Part shown: one piece after another, positions 9,768 to 18,786 of the stretch | How positions within the stretch are numbered: the stretch's first letter is position 1 | Layout: each line of letters starts with the position of its first letter | Notes under the pieces: generated by a model | What the model was told of the DNA's origin: nothing | Databases searched by the model: none | What the model saw: only the letters and a program-made list of their open reading frames with translations | From: Paracidovorax avenae ATCC 19860 | Lineage (GTDB): Bacteria > Pseudomonadota > Gammaproteobacteria > Burkholderiales > Burkholderiaceae_C | Direction of reading: 5' to 3' | Assembly (NCBI RefSeq): GCF_000176855.2 | Contig: NC_015138.1 | Location: 744,001-808,000 of the forward strand | Length of the DNA: 64,000 nt | Program-made: the position numbers and the translations under genes

Positions 9768-11015
9768 TCACCGGTAGCTGCGCGCATCCTCGATCACGCG
9801 GCCATCGTTGGGCAGGCTGCCCGGCGGCAGCATCTCCACCTCGGCGCGCAGCTTGGTGACATCGCGCACCGCGGCCGCCAGCTGGTCGGCCAGCCCGCCG
9901 GCGGTCTCCGACGTCTCCACGCGCAGCACCAGGGTGTCGCTGGCCATCTCTCCGGCCACGACGAGGCGCGCGCGCCCCACCTGCGGGAAGCGCCGGGCCA
10001 CCTCGGCCACCTGGCCGGGGTGCACGAACATGCCGCGCACCTTGGTGGTCTGGTCGGCCCGGCCCATCCAGCCGCGGATGCGGCGGTTCGTGCGGCCGGT
10101 GGGGCAGGGGCCGGGCAGCACGGCCGACAGATCGCCCGTGCCGAAGCGCACCAGGGGGTAGTCGGGATTGAGGGTGGTCACCACCACCTCGCCCACCTCG
10201 CCGTCGGGCACCGGATCTCCGGTGCCGGGGCGCACGATCTCCACGATCACATCCTCGCCCAACACCAGGCCCTCGCGGGCGCGCGTCTCGTAGGCGATCA
10301 GGCCCAGGTCGGCCGTGGCATAGCACTGGTAGGCCGCGACGCCGCGCTCCGCGAACCAGTCGCGCAGCGAGGGCGGCAGCGCCTCGCCCGACACCAGCGC
10401 CTTGCCCAGGTGCGGCAGCGCGGTGCCCGTCTCCGCCGCTTTCTCCAGCAGGATGCGCAGGAAGCTCGGCGTGCCGATATAGCCCGCGGGGCGCAGCTCG
10501 GCCATGGCCTGCACCTGCTGCTCCGTCTGCCCCGTGCCGCCCGCGAACACCGTGCAGCCCACGGCCTGCGCGCCGCCTTCCATCATCGCGCCAGCGGGCA
10601 CGAAGTGGTAGCTGAAGCAGTTGTGCACCAGCTCGCCCGGCCGGAACCCCGCGGCATGGATCGCACGCGCCATGCGCCAGTAATCAGCCCGGCGCCCCTC
10701 GGGCTCGTAGAGCGTGCCCGGGCTGGCGAACACCCGCGGCATCGCCGGCCCGAACGCCAGTGCGCTGAACCCCCCGAACGGGTTCGCGGCCCGGCCCGCC
10801 TGCTGCCGCTCCAGCAGCTCGTGCTTGCGCGTCACCGGCAGCGCGGCCAGCGCATCCCGGCTGGCCACGGCCCGCGGATCCACCCCCGCCAGGATCTCGC
10901 CGAAAGCCGCCGTGGCCGACCGCGCATGCGCCACCTGCGCCGGCAGCGCCGCCATCAGCGCAGCCTCGCGCTCCTCGGGCGCGCGGGTTTCGAGGGCGTC
11001 GTAGGAATCCATCAT
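9768..11015 (-). CDS. AMP-binding, phenylacetate-CoA-ligase-like adenylate-forming enzyme
   Basis: About 415 residues with the layout of the PaaK branch of adenylate-forming enzymes: SYHFVPAGAMMEGGAQAVGCTVF, then GTPSFLRILLE, the aromatic adenine-site region CYATADLGLIAYET, and the C-terminal RGWMGRADQTTKVRGMFVHPGQV typical of PaaK-type proteins. It likely activates an aromatic or other carboxylic acid to its CoA thioester in the cytoplasm. It is the last gene of the liv-type operon. Start is uncertain: ATGs at 11045, 11021, 11015 and 11012 are in frame, and GAAGG is best spaced for 11015. Confidence 0.8.
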   Translation of the reverse strand: MMDSYDALETRAPEEREAALMAALPAQVAHARSATAAFGEILAGVDPRAVASRDALAALPVTRKHELLERQQAGRAANPFGGFSALAFGPAMPRVFASPGTLYEPEGRRADYWRMARAIHAAGFRPGELVHNCFSYHFVPAGAMMEGGAQAVGCTVFAGGTGQTEQQVQAMAELRPAGYIGTPSFLRILLEKAAETGTALPHLGKALVSGEALPPSLRDWFAERGVAAYQCYATADLGLIAYETRAREGLVLGEDVIVEIVRPGTGDPVPDGEVGEVVVTTLNPDYPLVRFGTGDLSAVLPGPCPTGRTNRRIRGWMGRADQTTKVRGMFVHPGQVAEVARRFPQVGRARLVVAGEMASDTLVLRVETSETAGGLADQLAAAVRDVTKLRAEVEMLPPGSLPNDGRVIEDARSYR

Positions 11016-11198
11016 GCTCATGCCTTCATCCATGCGGTTGTGCATCCATCGTCATACGCAGCGGCGCCGCCATTCGGCGTGTGCCCCCGCTTTTTCCCTT
11101 GCCACGGCCCTGGAACCCCTGCAGCGCCACCTATCGAGAGGCCGCGGAGCAGGCCATGCCAGCAGACGCCGCGGAACGGGCTTCGCCCGGCCGCTGGC

Positions 11199-11270
11199 GT
11201 CGTCCCCCTGCCCGCCGTGCGCAACACGGCGAGAGCGGGGGGAAGCGGCGCAGCCGCGCAGGGGGGTGTT
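11199..11270. repeat. REP-like GC-rich intergenic element, copy A
   Basis: Non-coding stretch between two liv-operon genes that starts GTCGTCCCCCT and ends GGCGCAGCCGCGCAGGGGGG. The same start and nearly the same end recur at 12223-12364, so this is a dispersed extragenic element, of a kind I associate with Acidovorax-type genomes. It contains short inverted repeats but no T run. Confidence 0.65.
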
Positions 11271-11271
11271 C

Positions 11272-12096
11272 TCATGCAAGCCAGCGCTTGCGCCGCTTGT
11301 AGCTCTTCGCATCCTTGAAACTCTTGCGCTCCCCACCGCCCATGCCCAGGTAGAACTCCTTCACGTCCTCGTTGCTCGCGAGGTCGCGGGCCGCGCCGTC
11401 CATCACCACGCGGCCGCTTTCGAGGATGTAGCCGTAGTCGGCGTATTTCAGGGCCATGTGCGTGTTCTGCTCGGCCAGCAGGAAAGTGACCTTCTCGCGG
11501 GTGTTGAGGTCGCGCACGATGTGGAAGACCTCGTCCACGATCTGCGGCGCCAGGCCCATCGAGGGCTCGTCGAGCAGCACCATGCGCGGGTTGGCCATGA
11601 GCGCGCGGCCGATGGCGCACATCTGCTGCTCGCCGCCCGAGGTATAGGCCGCCTGGCTCGTGCGCCGCGTCTTCAGCCGCGGGAAATAGGCATACACCTT
11701 CTCCAGGTTCGCCGCGATCTCGCCGCGGTCGCGCCGCGTGTAGGCGCCCGTGAGCAGGTTCTCCTCGATCGTGAGGTGGGCAAAACAGTGGCGGCCCTCC
11801 ATCACCTGCACCACGCCACGGTCCACCAGCGCAGCGGGCGAGAGCTTTTCGATGCGCTCGCCGCGCAGCTCGATGCTGCCCTTCGTGACCTCCCCGCGCT
11901 CGCCCGCGAGCAGGTTGGACACCGCGCGCAGCGTCGTCGTCTTGCCCGCGCCATTGCCCCCCAGCAGGGCCACGATGGCGCCCTCGGGCACGGAAAGCGA
12001 CACGCCCTTGAGCACGAGGATCACGTGGTGGTAGATCACCTCGATGCCGTTGACGACGAGCAGCGGTTCACTGGCGGATGGCGGGGCTGTGGTCAT
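11272..12096 (-). CDS. livF: Branched-chain amino-acid-type ABC transporter ATPase (LivF)
   Basis: ATPase subunit of a HAAT-family importer, 274 residues. Walker A is GGNGAGKTTT, the ABC signature is SGGEQQM, Walker B is RMVLLDEPSMGL, and LLAEQN supplies the switch region. Start at ATG 12096 is favoured by GGAG upstream and because the LivF core begins soon after; an in-frame ATG at 12150 is further off. The C-terminus carries a basic extension ending RRKRWLA. It partners the second ATPase gene (livG) and two permeases of the same operon. REP-like sequence flanks the gene on both sides. The substrate may not be an amino acid. Confidence 0.93.
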   Translation of the reverse strand: MTTAPPSASEPLLVVNGIEVIYHHVILVLKGVSLSVPEGAIVALLGGNGAGKTTTLRAVSNLLAGERGEVTKGSIELRGERIEKLSPAALVDRGVVQVMEGRHCFAHLTIEENLLTGAYTRRDRGEIAANLEKVYAYFPRLKTRRTSQAAYTSGGEQQMCAIGRALMANPRMVLLDEPSMGLAPQIVDEVFHIVRDLNTREKVTFLLAEQNTHMALKYADYGYILESGRVVMDGAARDLASNEDVKEFYLGMGGGERKSFKDAKSYKRRKRWLA

Positions 12097-12222
12097 GGCT
12101 GGCTCCATGGGCATGATGTGGGTGGTCCGTGCGGTTCGGGGCTGGCGCATCGGTGTTGGAAAACGAGGCCTCGGCCACGGGGTACGAGAGACACCGAGGA
12201 AGGGCCGCTCCGCACCGAGGGT

Positions 12223-12364
12223 GTCGTCCCCCTTCCCGGACCGCGCAGCGGGCCGAGAGAAGGGGCTGAGTGCCGCGGCTCCAAGCCTGCCTGCGCAGGC
12301 TTGGACGTGCTCGAAGGGCAGTCGCCTCTGGCGGCAGCGCGGAGCGGCGCAGCCGCTCAGGGGG
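12223..12364. repeat. REP-like GC-rich intergenic element, copy B, with strong hairpin
   Basis: Between livF and livK. Starts GTCGTCCCCCT and ends GGCGCAGCCGCTCAGGGGG, matching copy A. It holds a perfect hairpin at 12281-12304: CCAAGCCTGC, loop CTGC, GCAGGCTTGG. No T run follows on either strand, so it is not a classical terminator, but it could stabilise mRNA ends or lower expression of livF relative to livK. Confidence 0.65.
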
Positions 12365-12366
12365 CG

Positions 12367-13689
12367 TTACCCGCAAGTCCTGGGTTTGATGTTCTTGTCC
12401 TTCGCATACTTCGCCGCGTACTCCTTCACCAGCGGATCGATGTGCGTCTTGTCGGCCTGGTACCAGTCGGACTGGATGTTCCACTTGCCGCCGTCCCACT
12501 GCACGATGCGCGCCCAGTCGGTGCCCATGTGGTTCTGGCAGGAGGTCTTCACGGGCCGCATGATCTCGCCGAAACCCAGGGCCTTGAGCCTGTCGGCCGT
12601 GAGGTCCAGGTTCTCGAAGCCCCAGCGCACCTGCTCGGGCGTGAGCACCTTGCCCTTGCCGTACTTCTCCTGCGCGGCGCGGATCGCCTCCACCTGCAGC
12701 ATGGAGATCATCATTCCGCGCGTGTGCGCCAGCGTGCCCACGCCCGTGGGCGCGCCCGTGCCCTGGCCCTTGTCGTAGACGAACTTCTTCAGGTCGTCGT
12801 GCACCTTGTCCTTCGCGGCGCTGTTGTGGATGGTGATGGCGTTGTAGCCCTTGGCGCCCGCGCCGATGTCCTTCACGTCGTGGTCCGAGCCGGCCCACCA
12901 GATGCCGTAGATCTTCTCGCGCGGGTAGCCGCTGGCCTGCGCCTCGCGGATGCCGGCGGGCGTCATCACGCCGGCCGACCAGAACAGCACGTAGTCGGGC
13001 TTCTGCTGGCGGATCTGCAGCCAGGTGGATTTCTGCTCCACGCCGGGCGGCGTGACGGGGAAGGTGCTGAGCGTGAAGCCGTCGGCCTCGGCGCGCTTTT
13101 GCAGCAGCGGGATCGGCTCCTTGCCGTAGGGGCTGTCGTGATAGACCAGCGCGATCTTCTTGCCCTTGAGGCTGCCGTTTTCCTTCTTGGCGATGTCCTG
13201 CAGCATCACGTCGGCGGCGGTCCAGTAGGTGCCCAGCAGCGGGAAGTTCCATTCGAACACCGTGCCGTCGGCCGATTGCGAGAGGCCGTAGCCCGGGGTC
13301 TCGACGGGGATCTTGTCCACGAAGGCCTTGTCGGTCACCGCGAAGGTGATGCCGGTGGATTGCGTGTCGAAGCCGGAGGCGCCGCCGCCCTTGCCCTTCA
13401 GGCGCTCGTAGCACTCCACGCCCTTGGCCGCGTCGTAGGCGGTCTCGCATTCCTCGAACGAGAGCTTGACGCCGTTCACGCCGCCGTCGCGGGCGTTCAC
13501 GAGCTTGAGGTAGTCCTGCTTGCCATCCGCCCAAGGGATCCCGAGCGGCGCGAACTGCCCGGTGCGGTAGACGAGCAGCGGCACGAACTGCTCGCCCGCG
13601 GCCTGCGCCTGCGCCAGCGGCGCGGTGGCGAGCGCGGAGAGGCCGGCCGCGAGAGCGGCGGCGATCGTGGCGATCTTCCTGGGTTGCAT
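12367..13689 (-). CDS. ABC transporter substrate-binding protein (LivK-like)
   Basis: Periplasmic binding protein, 440 residues, with signal peptide ending APLAQAQAAG. Features include the LVYRTGQFAPLGIPWADG opening, GVKLSFEECETAYD and the PEQVRWGFENLDLTADRL block that I associate with the Peripla_BP_6 group found beside CoA-ligase-containing liv operons. It is larger than E. coli LivK (about 345 mature residues). The start ATG has AAGGAGA seven bases upstream. It should deliver substrate to LivH/LivM. The gene order with two CoA ligases suggests a carboxylate ligand, which is an inference. Confidence 0.88.
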   Translation of the reverse strand: MQPRKIATIAAALAAGLSALATAPLAQAQAAGEQFVPLLVYRTGQFAPLGIPWADGKQDYLKLVNARDGGVNGVKLSFEECETAYDAAKGVECYERLKGKGGGASGFDTQSTGITFAVTDKAFVDKIPVETPGYGLSQSADGTVFEWNFPLLGTYWTAADVMLQDIAKKENGSLKGKKIALVYHDSPYGKEPIPLLQKRAEADGFTLSTFPVTPPGVEQKSTWLQIRQQKPDYVLFWSAGVMTPAGIREAQASGYPREKIYGIWWAGSDHDVKDIGAGAKGYNAITIHNSAAKDKVHDDLKKFVYDKGQGTGAPTGVGTLAHTRGMMISMLQVEAIRAAQEKYGKGKVLTPEQVRWGFENLDLTADRLKALGFGEIMRPVKTSCQNHMGTDWARIVQWDGGKWNIQSDWYQADKTHIDPLVKEYAAKYAKDKNIKPRTCG

Positions 13690-13758
13690 GGCATGTCTCC
13701 TTGGGTGTGTGGCACTCGGATGGTGCGTTGGGGAAAACGGTGGGTGCGGCGACGCCGG

Positions 13759-14823
13759 TCAGTGCGGGAACGGCCAGATGCGCAGCTTCTGCCGCGCGGT
13801 GGACCACAGCCGCGCGAGGCCGTGCGGCTCGACGATGAGGAAGAACACGATCAGCGCGCCGAAGATCATGTGCTCCAGGTGCGTGGCCGTGCCGGTGGAC
13901 AGCGGCAGCCCCAGCCAGTGGGGCACGTAGTTCAGCAGCAGCGGCAGCAGCACGATGAAGGCCGCGCCGAAGAAGCTGCCGGCGATGGAGCCCAGCCCGC
14001 CGATGATCACCATGAACAGCAGCTGGAACGAGCGGTCGATGCCGAAGGCCGCGGGCTCCCACGAGCCCAGGTGCACGAAGCCCCAGAGGCCGCCGGCCAC
14101 GCCGACGATGAAGCTGCTCACCGCGAACGCGCTGAGCTTGGCGTACACCGGGCGGATGCCGATCACGGCCGCGGCTACGTCCATGTCGCGCATGGCCATC
14201 CACTCGCGGCCCACGGCGCCGCGCACCAGGTTCTTGGCGAGCAGCGCGAACACGGCGACGAACCCCAGGCACAGCAGGTACTTCTGCACCGGCGTCTCGA
14301 TGCCGAAGCCCAGGATCTGCAGGTGGCCCACGCTGACCGAACCCGACGACGAATCGTTGGTGACCCACTTCACGCGGTTGGTGAACCAGTCGGTGAAGAA
14401 CTGCGCGGCGAGCGTCGCCACCGCCAGGTAGAGCCCGCGGATGCGCAGGCTCGGGATGCCGAACAGCACGCCGAATACCGTGGCGCAGAGCCCGCCGCCC
14501 AGCAGCGCGAGCAGCAGCGGCATGCCCTCGATGCGCACCTGCAGGTTGTAGGCCGCGTAGGCGCCCACGGCCATGAAGGCGCCCGTGCCCAGCGAGATCT
14601 GCCCGCAGTAGCCCACGAGGATGTTGAGCCCGATCGCCGCGAGCGACAGGATCAGGAACGGCACGGCGACGGCGCGGAAGAAGTAGTCGCTGCCCACCAG
14701 CGGCACGCCGACGAAGGCCACCGCCAGCAGGGCGAGTAGGGCCCAGCGGTCCTGGGCGATGGGGAACAGCGCCAGGTCGGCCTGGTAGCTGGTCTTGAAC
14801 TGGCCGTTTTCGCGGTAGAACAT
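13759..14823 (-). CDS. livM: Branched-chain amino-acid-type ABC permease (LivM)
   Basis: Inner-membrane permease, 354 residues with about ten hydrophobic helices. Characteristic LivM stretches are LNILVGYCGQISLGTGAFMA and GREWMAMRDMDVAAAVIGI with the cytoplasmic EAA-like loop, followed by VIIGGLGSIAGSFFGA. It lies 22 bases downstream of livH on the same strand, consistent with co-transcription, and forms the translocation pore with LivH. Confidence 0.94.
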   Translation of the reverse strand: MFYRENGQFKTSYQADLALFPIAQDRWALLALLAVAFVGVPLVGSDYFFRAVAVPFLILSLAAIGLNILVGYCGQISLGTGAFMAVGAYAAYNLQVRIEGMPLLLALLGGGLCATVFGVLFGIPSLRIRGLYLAVATLAAQFFTDWFTNRVKWVTNDSSSGSVSVGHLQILGFGIETPVQKYLLCLGFVAVFALLAKNLVRGAVGREWMAMRDMDVAAAVIGIRPVYAKLSAFAVSSFIVGVAGGLWGFVHLGSWEPAAFGIDRSFQLLFMVIIGGLGSIAGSFFGAAFIVLLPLLLNYVPHWLGLPLSTGTATHLEHMIFGALIVFFLIVEPHGLARLWSTARQKLRIWPFPH

Positions 14824-14845
14824 GTTGCCTGGCTCCTTCTACCGG

Positions 14846-15775
14846 TTACACGCGGTCGATGATCTTGTCGCCGAACAGGCCCTGCGGCCGGATCAGCAGG
14901 AAGCCCAGCGCGAGCACGTAGGCGAACCAGTTCTCGATGCCGCCGCCGAGGAACGGCCCGAGGTAGATCTCGGACACCTTCTCGCCCACGCCGATCAGCA
15001 GGCCGCCCACGATGGCGCCGGGCACGGAGGTGAGGCCGCCGAGGATCACCACCGGGAAGGCCTTGAGCGCCACGAGCGAGATGGAGAACTGCACGCCCAG
15101 CTTGCTGCCCCAGATGATGCCGGCCACGAGCGCGACGATGCCGCCCACCGACCACACGATCACCCAGATGCGCGAGAGCGGGATGCCGATGGACTGCGCG
15201 GCCTGGTGGTCGTCGGCCACGGCGCGCAGCGCGCGGCCGGTGCGCGTCTTCTGGAAAAAGAGCGAGAGCAGCGCCACGAGCGCGGCGGCCACCACGGCGG
15301 CGTAGAGGTCCTCCCTGGAGAGCAGCAGGCCGCCCTCGAAGACGTTCTCCAGCACGATCATCGGGTCCTTGGGCATGCCCACGTCGATCTTGTAGGTGCT
15401 GCTGCCGAAGATGAGCTGGCCCGCGCCGTCGAGGAAGTAGGTGATGCCCAGCGTGGCCATCAGCAGCGCGATCGGCTCCTGGTTCACGAGGTGGCGCAGC
15501 GCCAGCCGCTCCACCAGCCAGGCCACGCCCACCATGCACGCCACCGCCGCGCAGAAGGCCAGCACGTTCGCCAGCAGCAGGCTGTCGAAGCCCAGCCAGC
15601 GCGGCAGCCATTCCGCGAAGCGCGCCATCGCGAGCGCCGCGAACAGCACCATCGCGCCCTGCGCGAAATTGAACACGCCCGAGGCCTTGAAGATCAGCAC
15701 GAACCCCAGCGCCACGAGCGCGTAGAGCATGCCGGCCATCAGGCCGCCGAACACCGTTTCGAGAAAGAAACCCAT
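14846..15775 (-). CDS. livH: Branched-chain amino-acid-type ABC permease (LivH)
   Basis: Inner-membrane permease of 309 residues. It opens MGFFLETVFGGLMAGMLYAL, contains VFNFAQGAMVLF, GRALRAVADDHQAAQSIGI (the ATPase-contacting loop) and VVILGGLTSVPGAIVGGLLI, all typical of LivH. It lies 27 bases downstream of livG and 22 upstream of livM, within one compact operon. Confidence 0.95.
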   Translation of the reverse strand: MGFFLETVFGGLMAGMLYALVALGFVLIFKASGVFNFAQGAMVLFAALAMARFAEWLPRWLGFDSLLLANVLAFCAAVACMVGVAWLVERLALRHLVNQEPIALLMATLGITYFLDGAGQLIFGSSTYKIDVGMPKDPMIVLENVFEGGLLLSREDLYAAVVAAALVALLSLFFQKTRTGRALRAVADDHQAAQSIGIPLSRIWVIVWSVGGIVALVAGIIWGSKLGVQFSISLVALKAFPVVILGGLTSVPGAIVGGLLIGVGEKVSEIYLGPFLGGGIENWFAYVLALGFLLIRPQGLFGDKIIDRV

Positions 15776-15802
15776 GGCGTATGCCTCCGATGTCCTGCGT
15801 GT

Positions 15803-16594
15803 CTAGTGGCCTGCGCCGAGATAGGCGCGGATCACGTCTTCGTTGTTGCGCACGGCCTCGGGCGTGCCGTCGCCGATCTTCTTGCCGTAATCGAGCACCA
15901 CGACGCGGTCGGAGATGTCCATCACCACGCCCATGTCGTGCTCGATCAGCACGATGGTGGTGCCGAATTCGTCGTTCACGTCGAGGATGAAGCGGCACAT
16001 GTCCTGCTTTTCCTCCACGTTCATGCCGGCCATGGGCTCGTCGAGCAGCAGCACCTGCGGCTCCATGGCCAGGGCCCGGCCCAGGTCCACGCGCTTTTGC
16101 AGGCCGTAGGGCAGCTGGCCCACGGGTGCCTTGCGCCAGGCCTGGATCTCCAGAAAGTCGATGATGCGCTCGACCACTTCGCGGTGGCGGATCTCCTCGG
16201 CCACCGCCGGGCCGATGCGCAGCGCCTGCATCAGCAGGTTGCTTCTGATCTTCAGGTTGCGGCCCGACATGATGTTGTCGAGCACGCTCATGCCCTTGAA
16301 GAGCGCCAGGTTCTGGAAGGTGCGCGCCACGCCCATCTCGGCCACCTGGCGGCTGTTCATGTGGGCGAAGGTCTTGCCGCGGAAGGTGATGGAGCCTTCC
16401 TGCGGCGCATAGACGCCGTTGATGCAGTTGAGCATCGAGCTCTTGCCGGCGCCGTTCGGGCCGATGATGGAGCGGATCTCGTGCTCGCGCACGTCGAACG
16501 AGATGTCGGTGAGCGCCTTCACCCCGCCAAAGCGCAGGCTGATGTTGCGCACGTCGAGGATCACGTCGCCGGTCTTCTTGTGGGGAGTGGTCAT
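15803..16594 (-). CDS. livG: Branched-chain amino-acid-type ABC transporter ATPase (LivG)
   Basis: ATPase subunit, 263 residues. Walker A is GPNGAGKSS, Walker B is QVLLLDEPMAGM, followed by the LivG-type insert and LIEHDMGVVMDISDRVVVL. The signature segment reads LPYGLQKRVDLGRAL, a common LivG variant of LSGGQ. ATG at 16594 is chosen because the family core begins about ten residues later; the frame stays open further upstream inside the ligase gene, but that is overlap without meaning. It lies 29 bases downstream of the acyl-CoA ligase gene. Confidence 0.94.
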   Translation of the reverse strand: MTTPHKKTGDVILDVRNISLRFGGVKALTDISFDVREHEIRSIIGPNGAGKSSMLNCINGVYAPQEGSITFRGKTFAHMNSRQVAEMGVARTFQNLALFKGMSVLDNIMSGRNLKIRSNLLMQALRIGPAVAEEIRHREVVERIIDFLEIQAWRKAPVGQLPYGLQKRVDLGRALAMEPQVLLLDEPMAGMNVEEKQDMCRFILDVNDEFGTTIVLIEHDMGVVMDISDRVVVLDYGKKIGDGTPEAVRNNEDVIRAYLGAGH

Positions 16595-16623
16595 GGCGTT
16601 GTACGTTGTGCTGCGGCGCGGGT

Positions 16624-18570
16624 TCAGGCGGCCTGCCGCACGGGCGGGAAGGTCTTCGCGTCCTCGATGCGCAGCGTGGCGCTTACGCGGCCCGTGCGCC
16701 CGTCCTCGAACTTCACCTGCGTCTCGATGAACTGCTCGGCGCGGCCCGCGTAGAGCGCATCGACCAGCACGCCGTATTTGTCGGCGATGAAGCCGCGGCG
16801 GACCTTGTTGGTGCGCGTGAGTTCGCCGTCGTCGGCGTCCAGCTCCTTGTGCAGCACCAGGAAGCGGGCGACCTGGCTGCCCGCGAGCAGGCCGTCGGCC
16901 GCGAGGTCGGCGTTCACCTTCTCCACGCAGTCGCGGATCAGCGCCAGCACCTCGGGCTTGGCGGCGAGGTCGGTGTAGCCCGCGTACGGCAGGTTCTGCC
17001 GCTCGGCCCAGTTGCCCACCGCCTCGAAATCGATGTTGATCAGCGCACAGACCTTGTCGCGGCCGTTGCCGAGCGCCACGGCCTCCTTGATGTGCGGGAA
17101 GAACTTGAGCTTGTTCTCCACGTACTTGGGTGCGAACATCGCCCCGTCGTGCGCGCCGCCCGCGAGGCGGCCCACGTCCTTCACGCGGTCGATGATCTTG
17201 AGCTGGCCGCTCGCGTCGAGAAAGCCCGCATCGCTCGTGCGGTACCAGCCGTCCGGCGTGAGTACTTCGGCCGTCGCTTCGGGGTTCTTGTAGTAGCCGC
17301 GCAGCAGGCCCGCGGATTTCACGAGGATCTCGCCGTTGCCGTCCACCTTGATCTCCACGCCGCGGATCGGCACGCCCACGGTGTCGGCATGCACCGCGTC
17401 GTCGGGCTGCAGGCACACGAACACCGCCGTCTCGGTGGAGCCGTAGAGCTGCTTGAGGTTGATGCCGATCGAACGGTAGAACGTGAACAGGTCCGGCCCG
17501 ATCGCCTCGCCGGCCGTGTAGGCCACGCGCACCCGCGAGAAGCCCAGCGTGTTGCGCAGCGGGCCGTAGACCAGCAGATCGCCTGCCGCGTAACGCAGCC
17601 GGTCCCACCAGCCCACCGCCTGCCCGCTCTGCAGCGCCGGGCCCACGCGGCGCGCGTGCGCCATGCAGGTGCGGTACAGCCAGCGCTTGAAGGCGCCCGC
17701 GTCTTCCATGCGGATCGTCACGCTCGTGAGCAGGCCTTCGAAGATGCGCGGCGGCGCGAAATAGTAGGTGGGCCCGATCTCCTTGAGGTCGATCGACACC
17801 GTGGCGGCCGACTCGGGGCAGTTCACCACGTAGCCGCAGGCCAGCCACTGCGCATAGCTGAAGATGTTCTGCCCGATCCAGGCGGGCGGCAGGTAGGCGA
17901 GCACGTCCTCGGCGGCGGTGAGCCGGTCGAATTCGGCACCGGCCGTGGCGCGGTCCAGCAGCGTGGCATGCGTGTGCACCACGCCCTTGGGGTTGCCCGT
18001 GGTGCCGGAAGTGAAGAACATCGCGGCCACGTCATCGGGCTGCACGGATCCGGCGCGCGCGGCGAGCCAGCCCGGCGCGGTGCCGGCGATGCGCGCGCCG
18101 TCTTCCAGCAGCGCATCGATCGATTGCAGGCCCGGCTCGGCGTAGTTGCGCAGGCCGCGCGGATCGTCGTAGAAGATGCCGGCGATGGCGGGGCACTGCG
18201 CGCGGATCTCCAGCAGCTTGTCCACCTGCTCCTGGTCCTCCACCACGCAGAAGCGCACCTCGGCATTGTTCAGCGGATAGACGCATTCGGCCGCCACGGC
18301 GTCCTGGTAGAGCGGCACGGGGATGGCGCCCAGCGACTGCGCCGCGAGCATCGTGGCGTAGAGCCGCGGGCGGTTCGCGCCGATCACCACCAGGTGCTCG
18401 CCGCGCGCCAGGCCCGCGGCGTCCAGGCCCGCGGCCAGCTGCTCCACCAGCTGCGCCAGGCGCGCCCAGGTGGTGGTCTGCCAGATGCCGTATTCCTTCT
18501 CGCGCAACGCGGCGGCCTGGGGGCGTTCGGCCGCGTGGCGCAACAGCAGTCGGGGAAAGGTATCGCTCAT
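16624..18570 (-). CDS. Long-chain-type acyl-CoA ligase (AMP-binding)
   Basis: Adenylate-forming enzyme of 648 residues that would make an acyl-CoA from a carboxylate, ATP and CoA. Motifs: the ATP-binding P-loop FFTSGTTGNPKG, QLYGSTETAVF, then GWYRTSDAGFLDASGQLKIIDR with the adenylate-binding Asp, and TNKVRRGFI carrying a lysine near the C-terminus. Start at ATG 18570 has AGGAA seven bases upstream. It is the first gene of the minus-strand liv operon, a pairing seen widely in Burkholderiales, and suggests uptake coupled with CoA activation. Divergent from gspA, with a shared 216-base upstream region in which I see no convincing promoter. Confidence 0.9.
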   Translation of the reverse strand: MSDTFPRLLLRHAAERPQAAALREKEYGIWQTTTWARLAQLVEQLAAGLDAAGLARGEHLVVIGANRPRLYATMLAAQSLGAIPVPLYQDAVAAECVYPLNNAEVRFCVVEDQEQVDKLLEIRAQCPAIAGIFYDDPRGLRNYAEPGLQSIDALLEDGARIAGTAPGWLAARAGSVQPDDVAAMFFTSGTTGNPKGVVHTHATLLDRATAGAEFDRLTAAEDVLAYLPPAWIGQNIFSYAQWLACGYVVNCPESAATVSIDLKEIGPTYYFAPPRIFEGLLTSVTIRMEDAGAFKRWLYRTCMAHARRVGPALQSGQAVGWWDRLRYAAGDLLVYGPLRNTLGFSRVRVAYTAGEAIGPDLFTFYRSIGINLKQLYGSTETAVFVCLQPDDAVHADTVGVPIRGVEIKVDGNGEILVKSAGLLRGYYKNPEATAEVLTPDGWYRTSDAGFLDASGQLKIIDRVKDVGRLAGGAHDGAMFAPKYVENKLKFFPHIKEAVALGNGRDKVCALINIDFEAVGNWAERQNLPYAGYTDLAAKPEVLALIRDCVEKVNADLAADGLLAGSQVARFLVLHKELDADDGELTRTNKVRRGFIADKYGVLVDALYAGRAEQFIETQVKFEDGRTGRVSATLRIEDAKTFPPVRQAA

Positions 18571-18786
18571 GCCGGGTTCCTGCCGATGGGTGGAGGAAGC
18601 GGGAGGGGGCGGAGCCTGTCGCCAGGCGCGCCATCCGCGGGAATGCAACGGATGGTAGGAACCGCTTTGACGCCATCCTGTCTTGCCGACGACAATTTCG
18701 GGGAAACTCCTGACGGGTGTAACCCTGCGTGCCGCCCTGCCGGCCCCCGCGCGGAGCCGGCCATGCCCGGGCGGTATCCTCGCGCC

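Noticed and set aside
11014..14739. Long open frame of 1241 codons on the plus strand opposite livF, livK and livM
   Set aside because: Antisense to three recognised transporter genes and covers non-coding REP-like DNA; product has no recognisable domain.
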